64,000 nt of DNA from Devosia sp. A8/3-2 (GCA_025452255.1 CP104974.1:3574156-3638155); one strand, 5' to 3'. Positions 9,598 through 18,717 are shown, numbered from the stretch's first letter. Numbers and translations are program-made. Notes: generated by a model from the letters alone, not told the origin.

Positions 9598-10071
9598 ATG
9601 TCCAAGACCACGCCCGCAACGCTGGCTCTCACCAAGGCCGGCATCCCCTTCACCACCGCCACTTATGACTATGATCCCGACGCCGACCGCGTCGGGTTGC
9701 AGGCGGCCCGGGCCATGGGCGTTTCGCCGTCCATCGTGCTCAAGACCCTGATGGCCGAGGTCGATGGCAAGCCGGTCTGCGTCGTCGTGCCCTCGGACGA
9801 GGAAGTGAACATGAAAAAGCTCGCCGCAGCCTTTGGCGGCAAATCGGCCCATATGATGAAGCCCGCCGACGCGGAGCGCCTGACGGGCTATAAGGTGGGC
9901 GGCATCAGCCCGTTCGGCCAGAAAAAGCCGGTACCCACCGCAGTCGAGGAATTGGCGACGCTGGAAGACGAAATCTTCCTCAATGGCGGCCAAAGAGGCC
10001 TGCAAATCCGCATGAAGCCGGATGATCTAGTTGCCGCACTCGGCGGCAAGGCTGCGGACTTGATCCGCTGA
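9598..10071 (+). CDS. ybaK: YbaK/EbsC family Cys-tRNA(Pro) deacylase
   Basis: Intact, 157 residues, full length for YbaK. It is a single YbaK/aminoacyl-tRNA editing domain with the family patterns VLKTLMAEVDGK, VVPSDEEVNMKKLA and the KVGGISPFGQKK loop containing the GxxxPF motif. It hydrolyses cysteine mischarged onto tRNA-Pro in trans. It stands alone on the plus strand between the LysR gene and a DUF1127 gene. Confidence 0.9.
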   Translation: MSKTTPATLALTKAGIPFTTATYDYDPDADRVGLQAARAMGVSPSIVLKTLMAEVDGKPVCVVVPSDEEVNMKKLAAAFGGKSAHMMKPADAERLTGYKVGGISPFGQKKPVPTAVEELATLEDEIFLNGGQRGLQIRMKPDDLVAALGGKAADLIR

Positions 10072-10235
10072 ATTATTTTGCGCGTCGGGTGTATCGAGCT
10101 TCGGGCGAGGACGAGTCGAAAATGCCGGAGGGCGAGAATCGGAGTGCAGGATACGTTCAGGTACGTGAGCACCGGAAGCGCAGCCCTATGGTATTTGCAG
10201 GCCGTCATCGCCCGAAGATCGATGCACCCGCAGAA

Positions 10236-10264
10236 AAGACAAAAGGCGCCCGATTGGACGCCTT
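10236..10264 (-). terminator. Terminator of the DUF1127 gene
   Basis: Read on the minus strand, AAGGCGTCC and GGGCGCCTT pair around AATC and are followed by TTGTCTTTT. It lies 29 bases after the DUF1127 stop codon. Confidence 0.75.
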
Positions 10265-10292
10265 CATCTCAAGTCTATGTCGACAGTTCGGC

Positions 10293-10439
10293 TTAGTTGC
10301 CGAAGGTGCCGCGAGCGATGTTCTTGATGTCGCCCTTAGTGATGCCCAGATCGTTGAGCTGGCGGCTGTCGAGAGCGTTCAGCTCACGCAGGGTGCGCTG
10401 GTACTGAGCAAACTGTGCGATTTTCTGGCGGATGGTCAT
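10293..10439 (-). CDS. DUF1127 small protein
   Basis: A 48-residue protein beginning MTIRQKIAQFAQYQRTLREL and containing LDSRQLNDLGITKGDI, the core of the DUF1127 (YjiS-like) domain, which ends in an Arg/Gly-rich tail. Alphaproteobacterial DUF1127 proteins include small regulators that bind RNA and influence phosphate and carbon metabolism; the function of this copy is not known. GGGGAAACC precedes the ATG and a terminator follows, so it is a monocistronic gene. Confidence 0.88.
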   Translation of the reverse strand: MTIRQKIAQFAQYQRTLRELNALDSRQLNDLGITKGDIKNIARGTFGN

Positions 10440-10813
10440 TTTGGTTTCCCCTTCGTTTTGATGACCCTTATCTATGTCCAGCAGGTCGTGATTAGAAGAT
10501 GGACTCTATGCACATCCGTTATGCACTGAGTGCAAACAAAATGGGCAGGACATTCATATTCGCGTCAGGTTGAATTTTAGGCAAATACCGAATAATCCAC
10601 AGGCCGCGGCCATTAAACCATTGATACGCATGTTGAAAATTGACACCTCTGATAAGGCGTTCAAATTGACGCTTTGGTAACCACGCTGAAACGAGCCATG
10701 CAGCCAATGCTGCTCGTGCAGAGCTTCGGCGACGCCAAACTCCGTTCCACCCGGCAAGAGCCTAAGCCTCAAGGCCCTTGGACACCTTCACACCGTGGCA
10801 TTCACATCACCCC
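10440..10813. other. Gene-free stretch upstream of the copper operon
   Basis: About 370 bases between the DUF1127 gene and the copA promoter. Frames of 60-70 codons exist here but overlap on several strands, lack family motifs and have no good ribosome-binding site, so none is called. The 10500-10680 part is noticeably more AT-rich than the surroundings and may hold the DUF1127 promoter. Confidence 0.5.
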
Positions 10814-10846
10814 TTGACCTTCCCATGATGGGAAGCCCTATATGCT
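10814..10846 (+). promoter_or_regulatory. CueR/HmrR-type copper promoter of copA
   Basis: A -35 TTGACC at 10814-10819 and a -10 TATATG at 10839-10844 are separated by 19 bp, the long spacer typical of MerR-family promoters. The spacer holds the dyad TTCCCATGATGGGAA (10820-10834), with arms TTCCCAT and ATGGGAA, resembling CueR/HmrR operators. The cueR homologue is the third element of this operon, so copper-induced autoregulation is likely. Confidence 0.85.
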
Positions 10847-10866
10847 ATGGGACGAGGTAAAAAGCC

Positions 10867-13143
10867 ATGAATGAACACGTCCACACCAAGCCCATTTCCA
10901 TCGATATCGAAGGCATGACCTGCGCGTCCTGTGTCGCCCGTGTCGAGAAGGCCTTGCTCAAGGTCCCCTCCGTCACTTCAGCGTCGGTCAACTCTGGCCA
11001 CCGAGCGCGCAACGGTTCAGCTCAACGAGCCGACCCAAACTGGTGCGCTGGTCGCCGCCATCGCCAAGGCCGGCTACAAGGGCAGCGCGACGCCAGAACA
11101 TCACGATCACCACAATCACGCCGGCCACCAGCATCACGACGAGGACGCCGCGGTGCTGCGCCGCGACGTGATCATCGCCGCCATCCTTACCCTGCCGGTC
11201 TTCGTGCTGGAAATGCTGGGCCATCTCTACATGCCCTTCCACATGTGGCTGATGTCCGTGGTGTCGATGGATGTGCTCTATGTGGGCTATTTCATCGCCA
11301 CCTCCATCGTGCTCTTCGTGCCCGGCTGGCGTTTCTTCAAGATCGGCATTCCGGCCTTGTTGCGTGGCGCGCCGGAGATGAATTCGCTGGTCGCCCTAGG
11401 CGCCGGCGCGGCCTATCTCTATTCGGTGGTCGTCACCTTTGCGCCGCAGGTGCTGCCGGCGCAGACGCAATATGTCTATTACGAAGCCGCCGCCGTCATC
11501 GTCACGCTGATCTCGGTCGGCCGATGGCTCGAGGCGCTGGCCAAGGGCCGCACTGGCGAGGCCATTCAGCGCCCGGTGCGCGAACAGGCCAAGACCGCCC
11601 GCGTACAGCGCGACGGCAAGGTGATCGAGTTGCCCATCGAGCAGGTCAAGGCCGGCGACATCATCGTTGTCCGCCCCGGCGAGAAGATCGCCGTGGATGG
11701 CGAAATCGTCGAAGGCACCAGCAATATCGACGAATCCATGATCTCAGGCGAACCCCTGCCCGTGGCCAAAACCGTGGGCGCCAGCGTCATCGGCGGCACG
11801 CTCAATACCAATGGCAGCTTCAGCTTCCGCGCCACCAAGGTGGGCGGCGATACCATGCTGGCCCAGATCATCCGCATGGTCGAGGAAGCCCGGGGCGGCA
11901 AGCTGCCGATCCAGCAAGTGGTGGATCAGATCACCATGTGGTTCGTCCCCGCCGTCATTGCGCTGGCCATCGCCACCTTCGCCATCTGGACCATCTGGGG
12001 GCCCAATCCCGCTTATGTCTTTGGTCTGGTCAATGCCGTTGCCGTGCTGATCATCGCCTGCCCCTGTGCCATGGGCCCGGCCACCCCTACCTCCATCATG
12101 GTGGGCACCGGCCGCGCCGCCGAAGTGGGCGTGCTCTTCCGCAAGAGCGAAGCTCTGCAGCAGCTACACGACGTCGCTGTGGTGGCCTTCGACAAGACCG
12201 GCACCCTGACATCAGGCAAGCCCACACTGACCGATCTCATCCTTGATGATGATTTCGAGCATGACGAAGTGCTGGCCACGGTCGCCGCCGTCGAGGCCAA
12301 GTCGGAACACCCGATCGCCGCCGCCATCGTCGCTGCCGCCGAAAGCCGGGGCTTGACCACGGGCAAGGTGACCGAGTTCGAAGCCATTGCCGGCAATGGC
12401 GTGCGCGCCAGGTCGATGGGCGGCTGGTCACCATCGGCTCGCAGCGTCACCTCAGCCATCTCGACTTTTCGGATTTCACCGCCGCCATCGATAAGCTCGC
12501 CGACGAAGGCAAGACGCCCGTCTTCGCCGCCATTGACGACAAGCTCGCCGCGGCAATCGTGGTCGCCGACACGATCAAGCCGACCAGCAAGGCCGTCATC
12601 GCCGCGCTGCACGCCATGGGGCTGAAGACCGCGATGATCTCGGGCGACAATGCCCGCACCGCTGCCGCCATCGCACGGCAATTGGGCATTGACGAAGTCC
12701 GCGCCGAAGTGCTGCCCGCCGATAAGGTGGCCGCCATCAAGTCGCTGCGCCAGCTCGGCAAAATCGCCTATGTCGGCGACGGCATCAATGACGCCCCTGC
12801 TTTGGCCGAAGCCGATGTCGGCATTGCGGTGGGCACCGGCACAGACGCCGCCATTGAAAGCGCCGACGTGGTCCTGCTCGGCGGCGATCTCAAGGGTGTG
12901 CTCAATGCAATCACCGTCAGCCGCGCCACCATGAAGAACATTTGGGAAAACCTGTTCTGGGCCTTCGGCTACAATGTGCTGCTGATCCCGGTGGCCGCCG
13001 GCGCGCTCTATCCCGCCTTCGGCATCCTGCTCTCGCCCATGATCGGGGCCGGCGCCATGGCCCTGTCCAGCGTCTTCGTGGTCGGCAATGCCCAGCGCCT
13101 GCGCGGGGTAAAGCCCGCCAATCTGCAAGGAGAAACCGCATGA
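10867..13143 (+). CDS. copA: Copper-exporting P1B-type ATPase CopA (two indels)
   Basis: About 758 residues after correction. In order: one heavy-metal domain ([15 protein letters not shown], residues 17-80), a His-rich linker ([16 protein letters not shown]), eight predicted membrane segments, the actuator TGE-type loop ([10 protein letters not shown]), the CPC metal site in TM6, the phosphorylation motif DKTGTLT, the HP motif (SEHPIAAA) and [13 protein letters not shown]. It exports Cu(I) from the cytoplasm. Indels occur near 10993 (AACCTGG reads AACTCTGG) and near 12412 (one base lost). The TM6 motif reads [10 protein letters not shown] where the family has CPCAMGLATP; the Pro codon CCG probably reflects a miscalled CCTGG. 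SD GACGAGG precedes the ATG. Confidence 0.92.
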
Positions 13144-13548
13144 ATATCGGCCAAGCCAGCAGCGCCTCGGGCGTTTCGGCCAAGATGATCCGCTATTACA
13201 GAATCCATCGGCCTGATCAGCCCGCCCAACCGCACCGAATCCAATTACCGCGTCTACGGCGCCGACGAGGTGCACACATTGCGCTTCGTCAAACGCGCCC
13301 GCACCCTCGGCTTTTCGGTGGAGGAAACCGCCACGCTGCTCGGCCTCTGGCAGGACAAATCCCGCGCCAGCGCCGAAGTTAAAGACATCGCCACCGCCCA
13401 TATCGGGGCGCTGGAAACCAAGATCACCGAGCTGCAATCCATGGTCAAAACCCTCAAGCACTCGGCCCATTGCTGCTCCGGCGACGAACGCCCCAATTGC
13501 CCGATCCTCGACGATCTGGCCGGAACACCTGCAAGCAAAGGACACTGA
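13140..13548 (+). CDS. cueR: MerR-family copper regulator CueR/HmrR (one indel)
   Basis: About 135 residues. An N-terminal MerR helix-turn-helix ([20 protein letters not shown]) leads into a dimerisation coiled coil and a C-terminal copper loop with [13 protein letters not shown], matching the two-cysteine Cu(I) site of HmrR/CueR. It would activate the copA promoter on Cu(I) binding. The ATG overlaps the copA stop (ATGA). The frame breaks near 13200, where TACGAATCC reads TACAGAATCC. The gene is followed by copZ with a 1-base gap. Confidence 0.88.
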
Positions 13549-13549
13549 A

Positions 13550-13751
13550 ATGAGCGAAAAGACCGTCTTCACCGTCAACGACATGACCTGCGGTCATTGC
13601 GTCGGCACAGTGCGCAAGGCGCTCAGAAACGGCCCTGCCCGGCGCCAGTATTTCAGTCGATCTGGCCACCCACAGGGTGGAATTCACCGGCGACCGCAGT
13701 GTAGGGGAAGAGGCTATCCGCGAGGCCGGGTATACGCCAGAAGCCGCGTAG
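13550..13751 (+). CDS. copZ: Copper chaperone CopZ-like HMA protein (one indel)
   Basis: A 66-residue heavy-metal-associated domain. The metal site MTCGHC is at residues 12-17, and it ends EAIREAGYTPEAA, typical of CopZ/Atx1. The frame breaks near 13626, where CTCGAAACG reads CTCAGAAACG; with that base removed, the gene ends at the TAG at 13749. It probably delivers Cu(I) to CopA. The GACATGACCTGCGG codons and spacing place it directly after cueR in the copper operon. Confidence 0.85.
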
Positions 13752-13778
13752 TTACAGAGCCAGCGGCTCCATCGTCTC

Positions 13779-13878
13779 CCTCCCCATCATGGGGAGGGAA
13801 CTGCATCAAGCGCTCGGCGCAATCTCACCCCACCCACTAGACGGTTCCTCCCCTATCAGGGGGAGGTTAGGTGGGGGT
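13779..13878. repeat. G/C palindromes after copZ
   Basis: CCCTCCCC-ATCAT-GGGGAGGG lies at 13779-13799. A second element, CTCCCCTATCAGGGGGAGG followed by TTAGGTGGGGG, is at 13848-13878. The second one recurs in inverted orientation at 16582-16697. They lie between the convergent copZ and DUF305 genes and may terminate both, although neither has a clear T run. Confidence 0.65.
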
Positions 13879-13889
13879 AACGAGAGCCC

Positions 13890-14242
13890 CTACTCCCCTC
13901 GCTTCGCCAACCACGCCTCCATCCACGCAATCTCACTCTCCTGCGCGGCAATGACCCCCTCGGCCAGTTTCTTCACCTCGGGATCGCTCCCATATTCCAG
14001 CACCGTCCTGGCCATCGCCACCGCCCCCGATGGTGCGGGATCATGCCCCGGATAAAGTCCACATCGGCATCGCCGGAATAGTCGATATCCATATCCCCAT
14101 GCATCACCGCATTGGCGGCTTTGTACTCTTCGGTCGCGGGCGTATCGCCGGCCGCCATGGCGCCGTGGCCGGAATGGTCCTGCGCAAAGGCGGGCGTGGC
14201 CACGCCCAGCAGCAGGGCAGAAACAAGCAGCAGGGATTTCAT
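13890..14242 (-). CDS. DUF305 family exported protein (one indel)
   Basis: About 117 residues. A signal peptide (MKSLLLVSALLLGVATPAFA) precedes a His/Met-containing mature part with DHSGHGAMAAGD and the DUF305 core DVDFIRGMIPHHRGAVAMA (after correction). DUF305 proteins are ferritin-like helical proteins often found beside copper resistance genes, and periplasmic metal binding is likely but unproven. One G is lost near 14037. AGGAGACTGCCG precedes the ATG. It converges on copZ, so it is transcribed separately from the copA operon. Confidence 0.8.
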
Positions 14243-14317
14243 CGGCAGTCTCCTTCAATTTGGATGGCATGGTTCTGCGGCTTTACCCAATGGGAAGGTC
14301 AAGCCCATCGCGTCGCA

Positions 14318-14367
14318 TTGACAAAGCGCCTGCCAATTTGTTACTTAACTTTATGCTTAACCAACAA
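14318..14367 (+). promoter_or_regulatory. Promoter and dyad operator of the first ArsR gene
   Basis: TTGACA at 14318-14323 and TTACTT at 14341-14346 are 17 bp apart, which would start transcription at about 14353, the first base of the ATG. An imperfect inverted repeat, TTGTTACTTAA (14338-14348) and TTAACCAACAA (14357-14367), spans the -10 box and start codon. This suggests autorepression and a leaderless mRNA. Confidence 0.5.
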
Positions 14368-14693
14368 TCCAATCTCGACCTCATGTTCCGGGCCCTGTCC
14401 GATCCGACGCGGCGCGCCATGGTGGATCGCCTCAGCCGCGGCCCCGCCTCGGTCAGCGAACTGGCTAAGCCCTTCGACATGTCGCTACCTGCTGTCGTGC
14501 AACATCTGCAGGCGCTGGAAGCCAGCGGCCCGGTCAGCTCGCAAAAGTCGGCCGCGTCCGCACCTGCCAGATCGAGCCCGAGGCGCTCAGCTCGGCCGAG
14601 CAATGGCTCAATGACCGCCGCACCACTTGGGTTCGGCGGCTGGATCGGCTGGGTGAGTTTTTGGCGGCGGAGGAGCCGGAGACGCGCACGTAA
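14353..14693 (+). CDS. ArsR-family transcriptional regulator (one indel)
   Basis: About 113 residues. The winged helix has the ArsR/SmtB pattern MFRALSDPTRRAMVDRL and SVSELAKPFDMSLPAVVQHL. The subgroup is the one that usually controls a neighbouring SRPBCC/AHSA1 or glyoxalase gene, not a metal-sensing one: no CxC metal site is visible. One base is lost near 14556. After correction the C-terminus reads VGRVRTCQIEPEAL and ends at the TAA at 14691. No partner gene follows on the plus strand; two REP-like repeats do. Confidence 0.8.
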
Positions 14694-14721
14694 GAGGCAC
14701 CGAGCCAGTTCCACCCACAGC

Positions 14722-14820
14722 GTCATCCCGGCGGAAGCCGGGATCCATGCTGAAGGCCAACCACGACATCAATGCCAGAGGGTGCTTCACAGCATGGATT
14801 CCGGCCTCCGCCGGAATGAC
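14722..14820. repeat. Inverted pair of REP-like repeats
   Basis: GTCATCCCGGCGGAAGCCGG (extending to 14750, ending CATGC) and its mirror GCATGGATTCCGGCCTCCGC (14792-14820, ending GAATGAC) face each other across about 40 bases. Each unit is itself a palindrome. The same sequence type occurs at 6977-7010. It sits between the convergent ArsR and SRPBCC genes. Confidence 0.7.
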
Positions 14821-14862
14821 ACGGTGGGCAGCAGGGCATCTCGCCAACCCGGCAACTTACCT

Positions 14863-15354
14863 CTATTTCAACCGTTCCAAAATCTCATCAAACTTCGCCA
14901 TGGACGCATTGGCGCCCCATTCCATGCCGCTATCGACCACGCCACGGCGCGTCTCAAAGCTGTCGAGCCGCGCGATGGAGCGGTAGAGTACCTTGCCGGC
15001 CCGCGGCTCGAAATGGTGCTCCTCGTAGAAGCGCTCATCCTCCTCGAACTGCCCCTCGACCACGAAAGTGTTCTTGATCAGGCTTTTGGGCTGCACATCG
15101 AGATAAGTGCCAAAAAACACGACTTCGGTGCCATCGCTCATGGACGAGACGATCCGCCACTTGCCGCCCTTGCGCACGTCATATTGGACAATTTCATTGT
15201 CCTCGCGCGGCCCCCACCAATAGGCGACGTGCTCGGGCTGCGTCCAAACCGTCCAGACCAGATCGAGCGGCGCGTCGAAGGTCCACGACATGATGATGAT
15301 CGGCTCGTCCGCCGGCAATTCGGTCTTGAACAGGTTTTGTGGCGCGGCACTCAT
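14863..15354 (-). CDS. SRPBCC (AHSA1-like) domain protein
   Basis: Intact, 163 residues. It is a single START-like ligand-binding fold with the AHSA1 signatures FDAPLDLVWTVWTQPEHVAYWWGP, split here as DLVWTVWTQPEHVAYWWGP, and a C-terminal helix MAKFDEILERL. The ATG at 15354 follows AGGAGATTGTC. It starts 12 bases after the stop of an ArsR gene, and this ArsR-SRPBCC pairing is common in alphaproteobacteria. The ligand is unknown. Confidence 0.82.
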   Translation of the reverse strand: MSAAPQNLFKTELPADEPIIIMSWTFDAPLDLVWTVWTQPEHVAYWWGPREDNEIVQYDVRKGGKWRIVSSMSDGTEVVFFGTYLDVQPKSLIKNTFVVEGQFEEDERFYEEHHFEPRAGKVLYRSIARLDSFETRRGVVDSGMEWGANASMAKFDEILERLK

Positions 15355-15365
15355 GACAATCTCCT

Positions 15366-15710
15366 CTAGTTCTTGGTGTCCGATTTCGGCGTCTGCAATG
15401 CCTTGAGATAGGCGTCGAGTTGATCCAGATTCTGCTCCCAGAACCGGCGGTAGCTTTCGACCAGCCCCGCCACGTCGCGCATTGGTCCCGCCTCCAGCTT
15501 GCAGGGGCGCCATTGCGCCTGCTTGCCCCGGCTGACCGGGCCCGCGCTTTCCAGCACCTTGATGTGCTTGGAAACGGCCGCCAGCGTCATCTCGAACGGC
15601 TCTGCCAGTTCATTGACGCTCGCCTCCCCTTGCGCCAGCCAGGCAAGAATGGCCCGCCGCGTTGGGTCGGCCAGCGCCGAAAGCGTGATGCTCAAACTGT
15701 CCGCCGCCAT
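15366..15710 (-). CDS. ArsR-family regulator paired with the SRPBCC gene
   Basis: Intact, 114 residues. It has LSALADPTRRAILAWLAQGE and the recognition region EMTLAAVSKHIKVLE, followed by a C-terminal helix with RFWEQNLDQL. No cysteine metal site is visible, so it is the non-metal ArsR subgroup. It is the first gene of a two-gene operon with the SRPBCC protein and has a dyad directly upstream. Confidence 0.85.
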   Translation of the reverse strand: MAADSLSITLSALADPTRRAILAWLAQGEASVNELAEPFEMTLAAVSKHIKVLESAGPVSRGKQAQWRPCKLEAGPMRDVAGLVESYRRFWEQNLDQLDAYLKALQTPKSDTKN

Positions 15711-15713
15711 TTA

Positions 15714-15750
15714 TATTCAACCATTTTATATAATACTAATTAGTTGAATA
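15714..15750. promoter_or_regulatory. ArsR-type operator/promoter
   Basis: TATTCAAC at 15714-15721 and GTTGAATA at 15743-15750 form a perfect 8-bp inverted repeat with a 21-bp AT-rich centre containing TATATAAT. It lies just upstream of the ArsR start on the minus strand, as in autorepressed ArsR operons. It is also 65 bp ahead of cobF, but no evidence links it to that gene. Confidence 0.65.
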
Positions 15751-15814
15751 CATCTGATGGCGGGGCTTGTCAATCACTGCGCTTATGCGTCATTTGCGGG
15801 CAAAGGAGCGGGCG

Positions 15815-16562
15815 ATGAAAACAATCCTGATCGTGGGCATCGGCGCGGGCAATCCCGAGCATCTGACCATCCGGGCCATCAATGCGCTCAACCGCGCCGA
15901 TGTGCTGTTCATTCCCGATAAGGGCGCGGGCAAGGCCGACCTTGCCGATCTGCGCCGCGACATTTGCGAGCGCTATGTCACCAATCCCACCAGCCGCCGC
16001 GTCAGAATACAGCGTGCCCAAGCGCGACGCCGCCAATCCCGATTACGGCGCAGGCGTCCACAACTGGCACGACTCCCTCGCCGCCATCTTTGCCCGGCTG
16101 ATCGCAGCCGAAGTGCCCGACAATGGCGCCTGCGCCTTCCTCGTCTGGGGCGATCCCGGCCTGTACGACAGCACGATCCGCATCATCGACCGCCTCGACG
16201 GCGCCGCCTTCACTGTGGAAATCATCCCCGGCATCACCGCCATCCAGGCCCTCACCGCCGCCCATGGCATTGCGCTAAACCGCATTGGCGAGCCCGTCCA
16301 CATCACCACCGGCCGCAAGCTCGGCGACGAGGGTGTGCGCAGCGATAGTGTGGTCATGCTCGACGGCCAAACTGCGTTTGCCGCGCTGGACAATCCCGAT
16401 CTCGATATTTTCTGGGGGGCGTATCTGGGCACGCCGGATGAAATTTTGATCGAGGGGCCATTGATGGAGGTGCGTGATCGCATCGTCGAGACCCGCAAGG
16501 CTGCCCGGGCTCAGCATGGCTGGATCATGGATACTTATCTGCTGCGTAAGCGGGAGGGGTGA
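15815..16562 (+). CDS. cobF: Precorrin-6A synthase (deacetylating) CobF (one indel)
   Basis: About 248 residues. It is an SAM-dependent tetrapyrrole methylase; the N-terminus reads LIVGIGAGNPEHLTIRAINAL and later VWGDPGLYDSTIRI and VEIIPGITAIQAL. CobF methylates precorrin-5 at C1 with loss of acetate in the aerobic B12 pathway. The frame breaks near 16006, where GTCGAATAC reads GTCAGAATAC. Its ATG at 15815 follows GGAGCGGGCG. First gene of the cob cluster, but separated from cobG by about 215 bases of repeats. No cobalamin riboswitch is seen in the 100 bases upstream. Confidence 0.9.
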
Positions 16563-16581
16563 TTGGCTCGAGCATCGGAGT

Positions 16582-16697
16582 ACCCCCTCCTAGCCTCCCC
16601 CTGATAGGGGGAGGGACAGTCTGGTGGCCAGAACTCGATCTAGCCACAAGAGTGGAGAGATCCCTCCCCTATCAGGGGGAGGTTAGGAGGGGGTACT
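16582..16697. repeat. Inverted pair of G/C palindromes between cobF and cobG
   Basis: CCCCCTCCTAGCCTCCCCCT and its continuation to 16615 are mirrored at 16671-16697 by CTCCCCTATCAGGGGGAGG with GTTAGGAGGGGG. The unit also occurs at 13848-13878. The pair can form a large hairpin between cobF and the downstream cob genes and could reduce read-through. Confidence 0.7.
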
Positions 16698-16778
16698 CCA
16701 ATCCCAGGGCTCCATCGCCCCTTTGTCCCGCCGCCCCAGATCGTATAAAGATCATCCCTCACCATTCACGAGCCCGAT

Positions 16779-18083
16779 TTGTCCCGGGCCCTCTCCATCG
16801 CCGCCCCACCAAAAGCGTCCCCCGCGCTGCGGCGCGGCGCATGCCCCAGCCCGGATGAACCGATGCAGACCGGCGATGGCCTGCTCGCCCGCCTCCGCAT
16901 TCCCAATGGCCGCCTGGCGCCACACCAGATGCAGGCCATCGCCATAGCAGCCGCCCAATACGGCAATGGCCAGCTCGAAATCACCGCCCGCGGCAATCTG
17001 CAAATTCGCGGCCTGACGCCCCAGACCGCGGGTGATTTCGCCGCCGCCATCCGGGCCATCACCGCCATCGAACGCGGCCTCGTCGTCGAAACCCCGCCGC
17101 TGGCCGGTATGGACCCGCTTGAACGCGCCGATCCGCGCCCCCTCGCCCAAGCCATCCGCGCCCTGCCCATCACCGGCCTCGGCCCCAAAGTCACCGTGAT
17201 AGTCGACGGCAATGGCCAGATCGACCTCAACGCCACGGGCGCCGATATCCGCCTCACCGCCGCCAGTCCCGATCATTGGCACCTCACCGTCGGCACCAAT
17301 CCCATCGGCACCATGGCCACTGCCGACGCGGTCGAGGCCGCCCAGACAATCCTGACCCTGCTCGCCCATCGCGGCGAAACCGCGCGCGGCCGCGACCTCG
17401 CCCCCGACATGATCCGCGCCGCCCTCCATCTCACCGCCATTGCCACGCCGCCCCCGCGCCCGGCCACCAGCACCATCGGCGATTTCACTCTCAATGCCGC
17501 CTTCGCCAACGGCATCGCCCTGCCCTTCGGCTCCATCGGCAGCGCGGACCTTATCGCCCTCGCCAATGCCGCCAGAGGCTCGGGCATCACCGAGTTGCGC
17601 CTCGCCCCGCACCACACCCTCCTTGCCGTCTCCCCCGACCAATCGGCCCTAAAAACTCGGCGCAGCGAAGCCGCTGATCTCGGCTTTATCACCACACCAG
17701 CCGATCCCCGCCGCGCCATCAGCGCCTGTATCGGCAGTGATGGCTGCGCCTCCGGCCATATCGCCGCTCGCGCTCTCGCGGCCCAATTGGTCCAGCGCCA
17801 CCCCGCCCTCTTCGATGGCTCCGTGACGCTCCACGTCTCCGGCTGCACCAAGGGTTGCGCTCATCCGCGCGCCGCTTCGCTCACTCTTGTGGGCACGCCG
17901 GGCAATTGCGCCCTTGTGTCAAACGGGCTGGCGGGCGATACGCCGCTGGTCGAGATCGCCCCGGCCCGCATGGAATCGGCGTTTGCCCGCCTCGTGCAGC
18001 AGCGCCTGCCCGGGGAAACCAGCGCCGCGTGCCTCACCCGGCTGGGCGCCTCGACAATCGCCGGACTGTTCCGGCAGGAATGA
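16779..18083 (+). CDS. cobG: Precorrin-3B synthase CobG
   Basis: Intact, 434 residues. It belongs to the nitrite/sulfite reductase ferredoxin-like superfamily, with two half-domains starting near residues 30 (GDGLLARLRIPNG) and 230. The siroheme/4Fe-4S cysteines are seen as SACIGSDGCASG and SGCTKGCAHP. It performs the O2-dependent step of aerobic B12 synthesis, oxidising precorrin-3A, and marks this as the aerobic pathway. The frame opens with TTG at 16779; an internal ATG at 16863 is the alternative start and would remove 28 residues. Its stop overlaps cobH (ATGA). Confidence 0.88.
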   Translation: MSRALSIAAPPKASPALRRGACPSPDEPMQTGDGLLARLRIPNGRLAPHQMQAIAIAAAQYGNGQLEITARGNLQIRGLTPQTAGDFAAAIRAITAIERGLVVETPPLAGMDPLERADPRPLAQAIRALPITGLGPKVTVIVDGNGQIDLNATGADIRLTAASPDHWHLTVGTNPIGTMATADAVEAAQTILTLLAHRGETARGRDLAPDMIRAALHLTAIATPPPRPATSTIGDFTLNAAFANGIALPFGSIGSADLIALANAARGSGITELRLAPHHTLLAVSPDQSALKTRRSEAADLGFITTPADPRRAISACIGSDGCASGHIAARALAAQLVQRHPALFDGSVTLHVSGCTKGCAHPRAASLTLVGTPGNCALVSNGLAGDTPLVEIAPARMESAFARLVQQRLPGETSAACLTRLGASTIAGLFRQE

Positions 18084-18717
18084 GCATGACCGACTACGAC
18101 TATATTAGGGATGGCGAGGCCATTTACGCCCAGTCCTTTGCCATCATCCGGGCCGAGGCCGACCTGTCGGCCTTCGCGCCCGACGAGGCCGATATCGCCA
18201 TCCGCATGATCCACGCTGCCGGCATGGTCGAGGCGGCGCAGCATTTCGAATTCGGCCTCGGCTTTGCCGCCGCCGCCCGCACGGCTTTGGCCAATGGCGC
18301 GCCAATCTTGTGCGACGCCGAAATGGTCGCCCGCGGCATCACCGCCGCCCGCCTCCCCGCCCAAAACGAGGTCATCTGCACCCTGCGCGACCCGCAAACG
18401 CCTGATCTCGCCGCCCAACTCGGCACCACCCGCTCGGCCGCCGCGCTACAGCTCTGGCTGCCCCGCACGGCCGGCTCCGTCGTCGCCATTGGCAATGCGC
18501 CCACGGCGCTGTTCCACCTGCTCGAATTGCTGCGCGACGGCGCCCCCAAGCCCGCCGCCATTCTCGGCATGCCCGTCGGCTTTGTCAGCGCTGCAGAATC
18601 CAAGGCCGCTTTGGCCGACAATTCCTATGGCGTGCCCTATGCCATCGTGCGCAGGCGCTGGGCGGTTCGGCCATGACATCGGCCGCGCTCAACGCATTGG
18701 CGAGGGCCGGCATATGA
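18080..18717 (+). CDS. cobH: Precorrin-8X methylmutase CobH (one indel)
   Basis: About 212 residues. It is a single CobH/CbiC domain with the catalytic-His region RMIHAAGMVEAAQHFEF and GMPVGFVSAAESKAALA near the C-terminus. It moves the C11 methyl to C12, giving hydrogenobyrinic acid. The frame breaks near 18655, where GCGCCTGGGC appears as GCGCTGGGC. After correction the end reads GGSAMTSAALNALARAGI and the TGA overlaps the cobI ATG. The start is ATG 18080 or 18086; the first overlaps the cobG stop. Confidence 0.88.

Noticed and set aside
10519-10772. Short minus-strand frames of 62-72 codons upstream of copA.
   Set aside because: Overlapping frames, no ribosome-binding site, no recognisable domain.
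15715-15815. A cobalamin riboswitch upstream of cobF.
   Set aside because: Only about 100 bases separate the ArsR start and cobF, they are occupied by an ArsR-type dyad, and no B12-box-like conserved sequence is visible.
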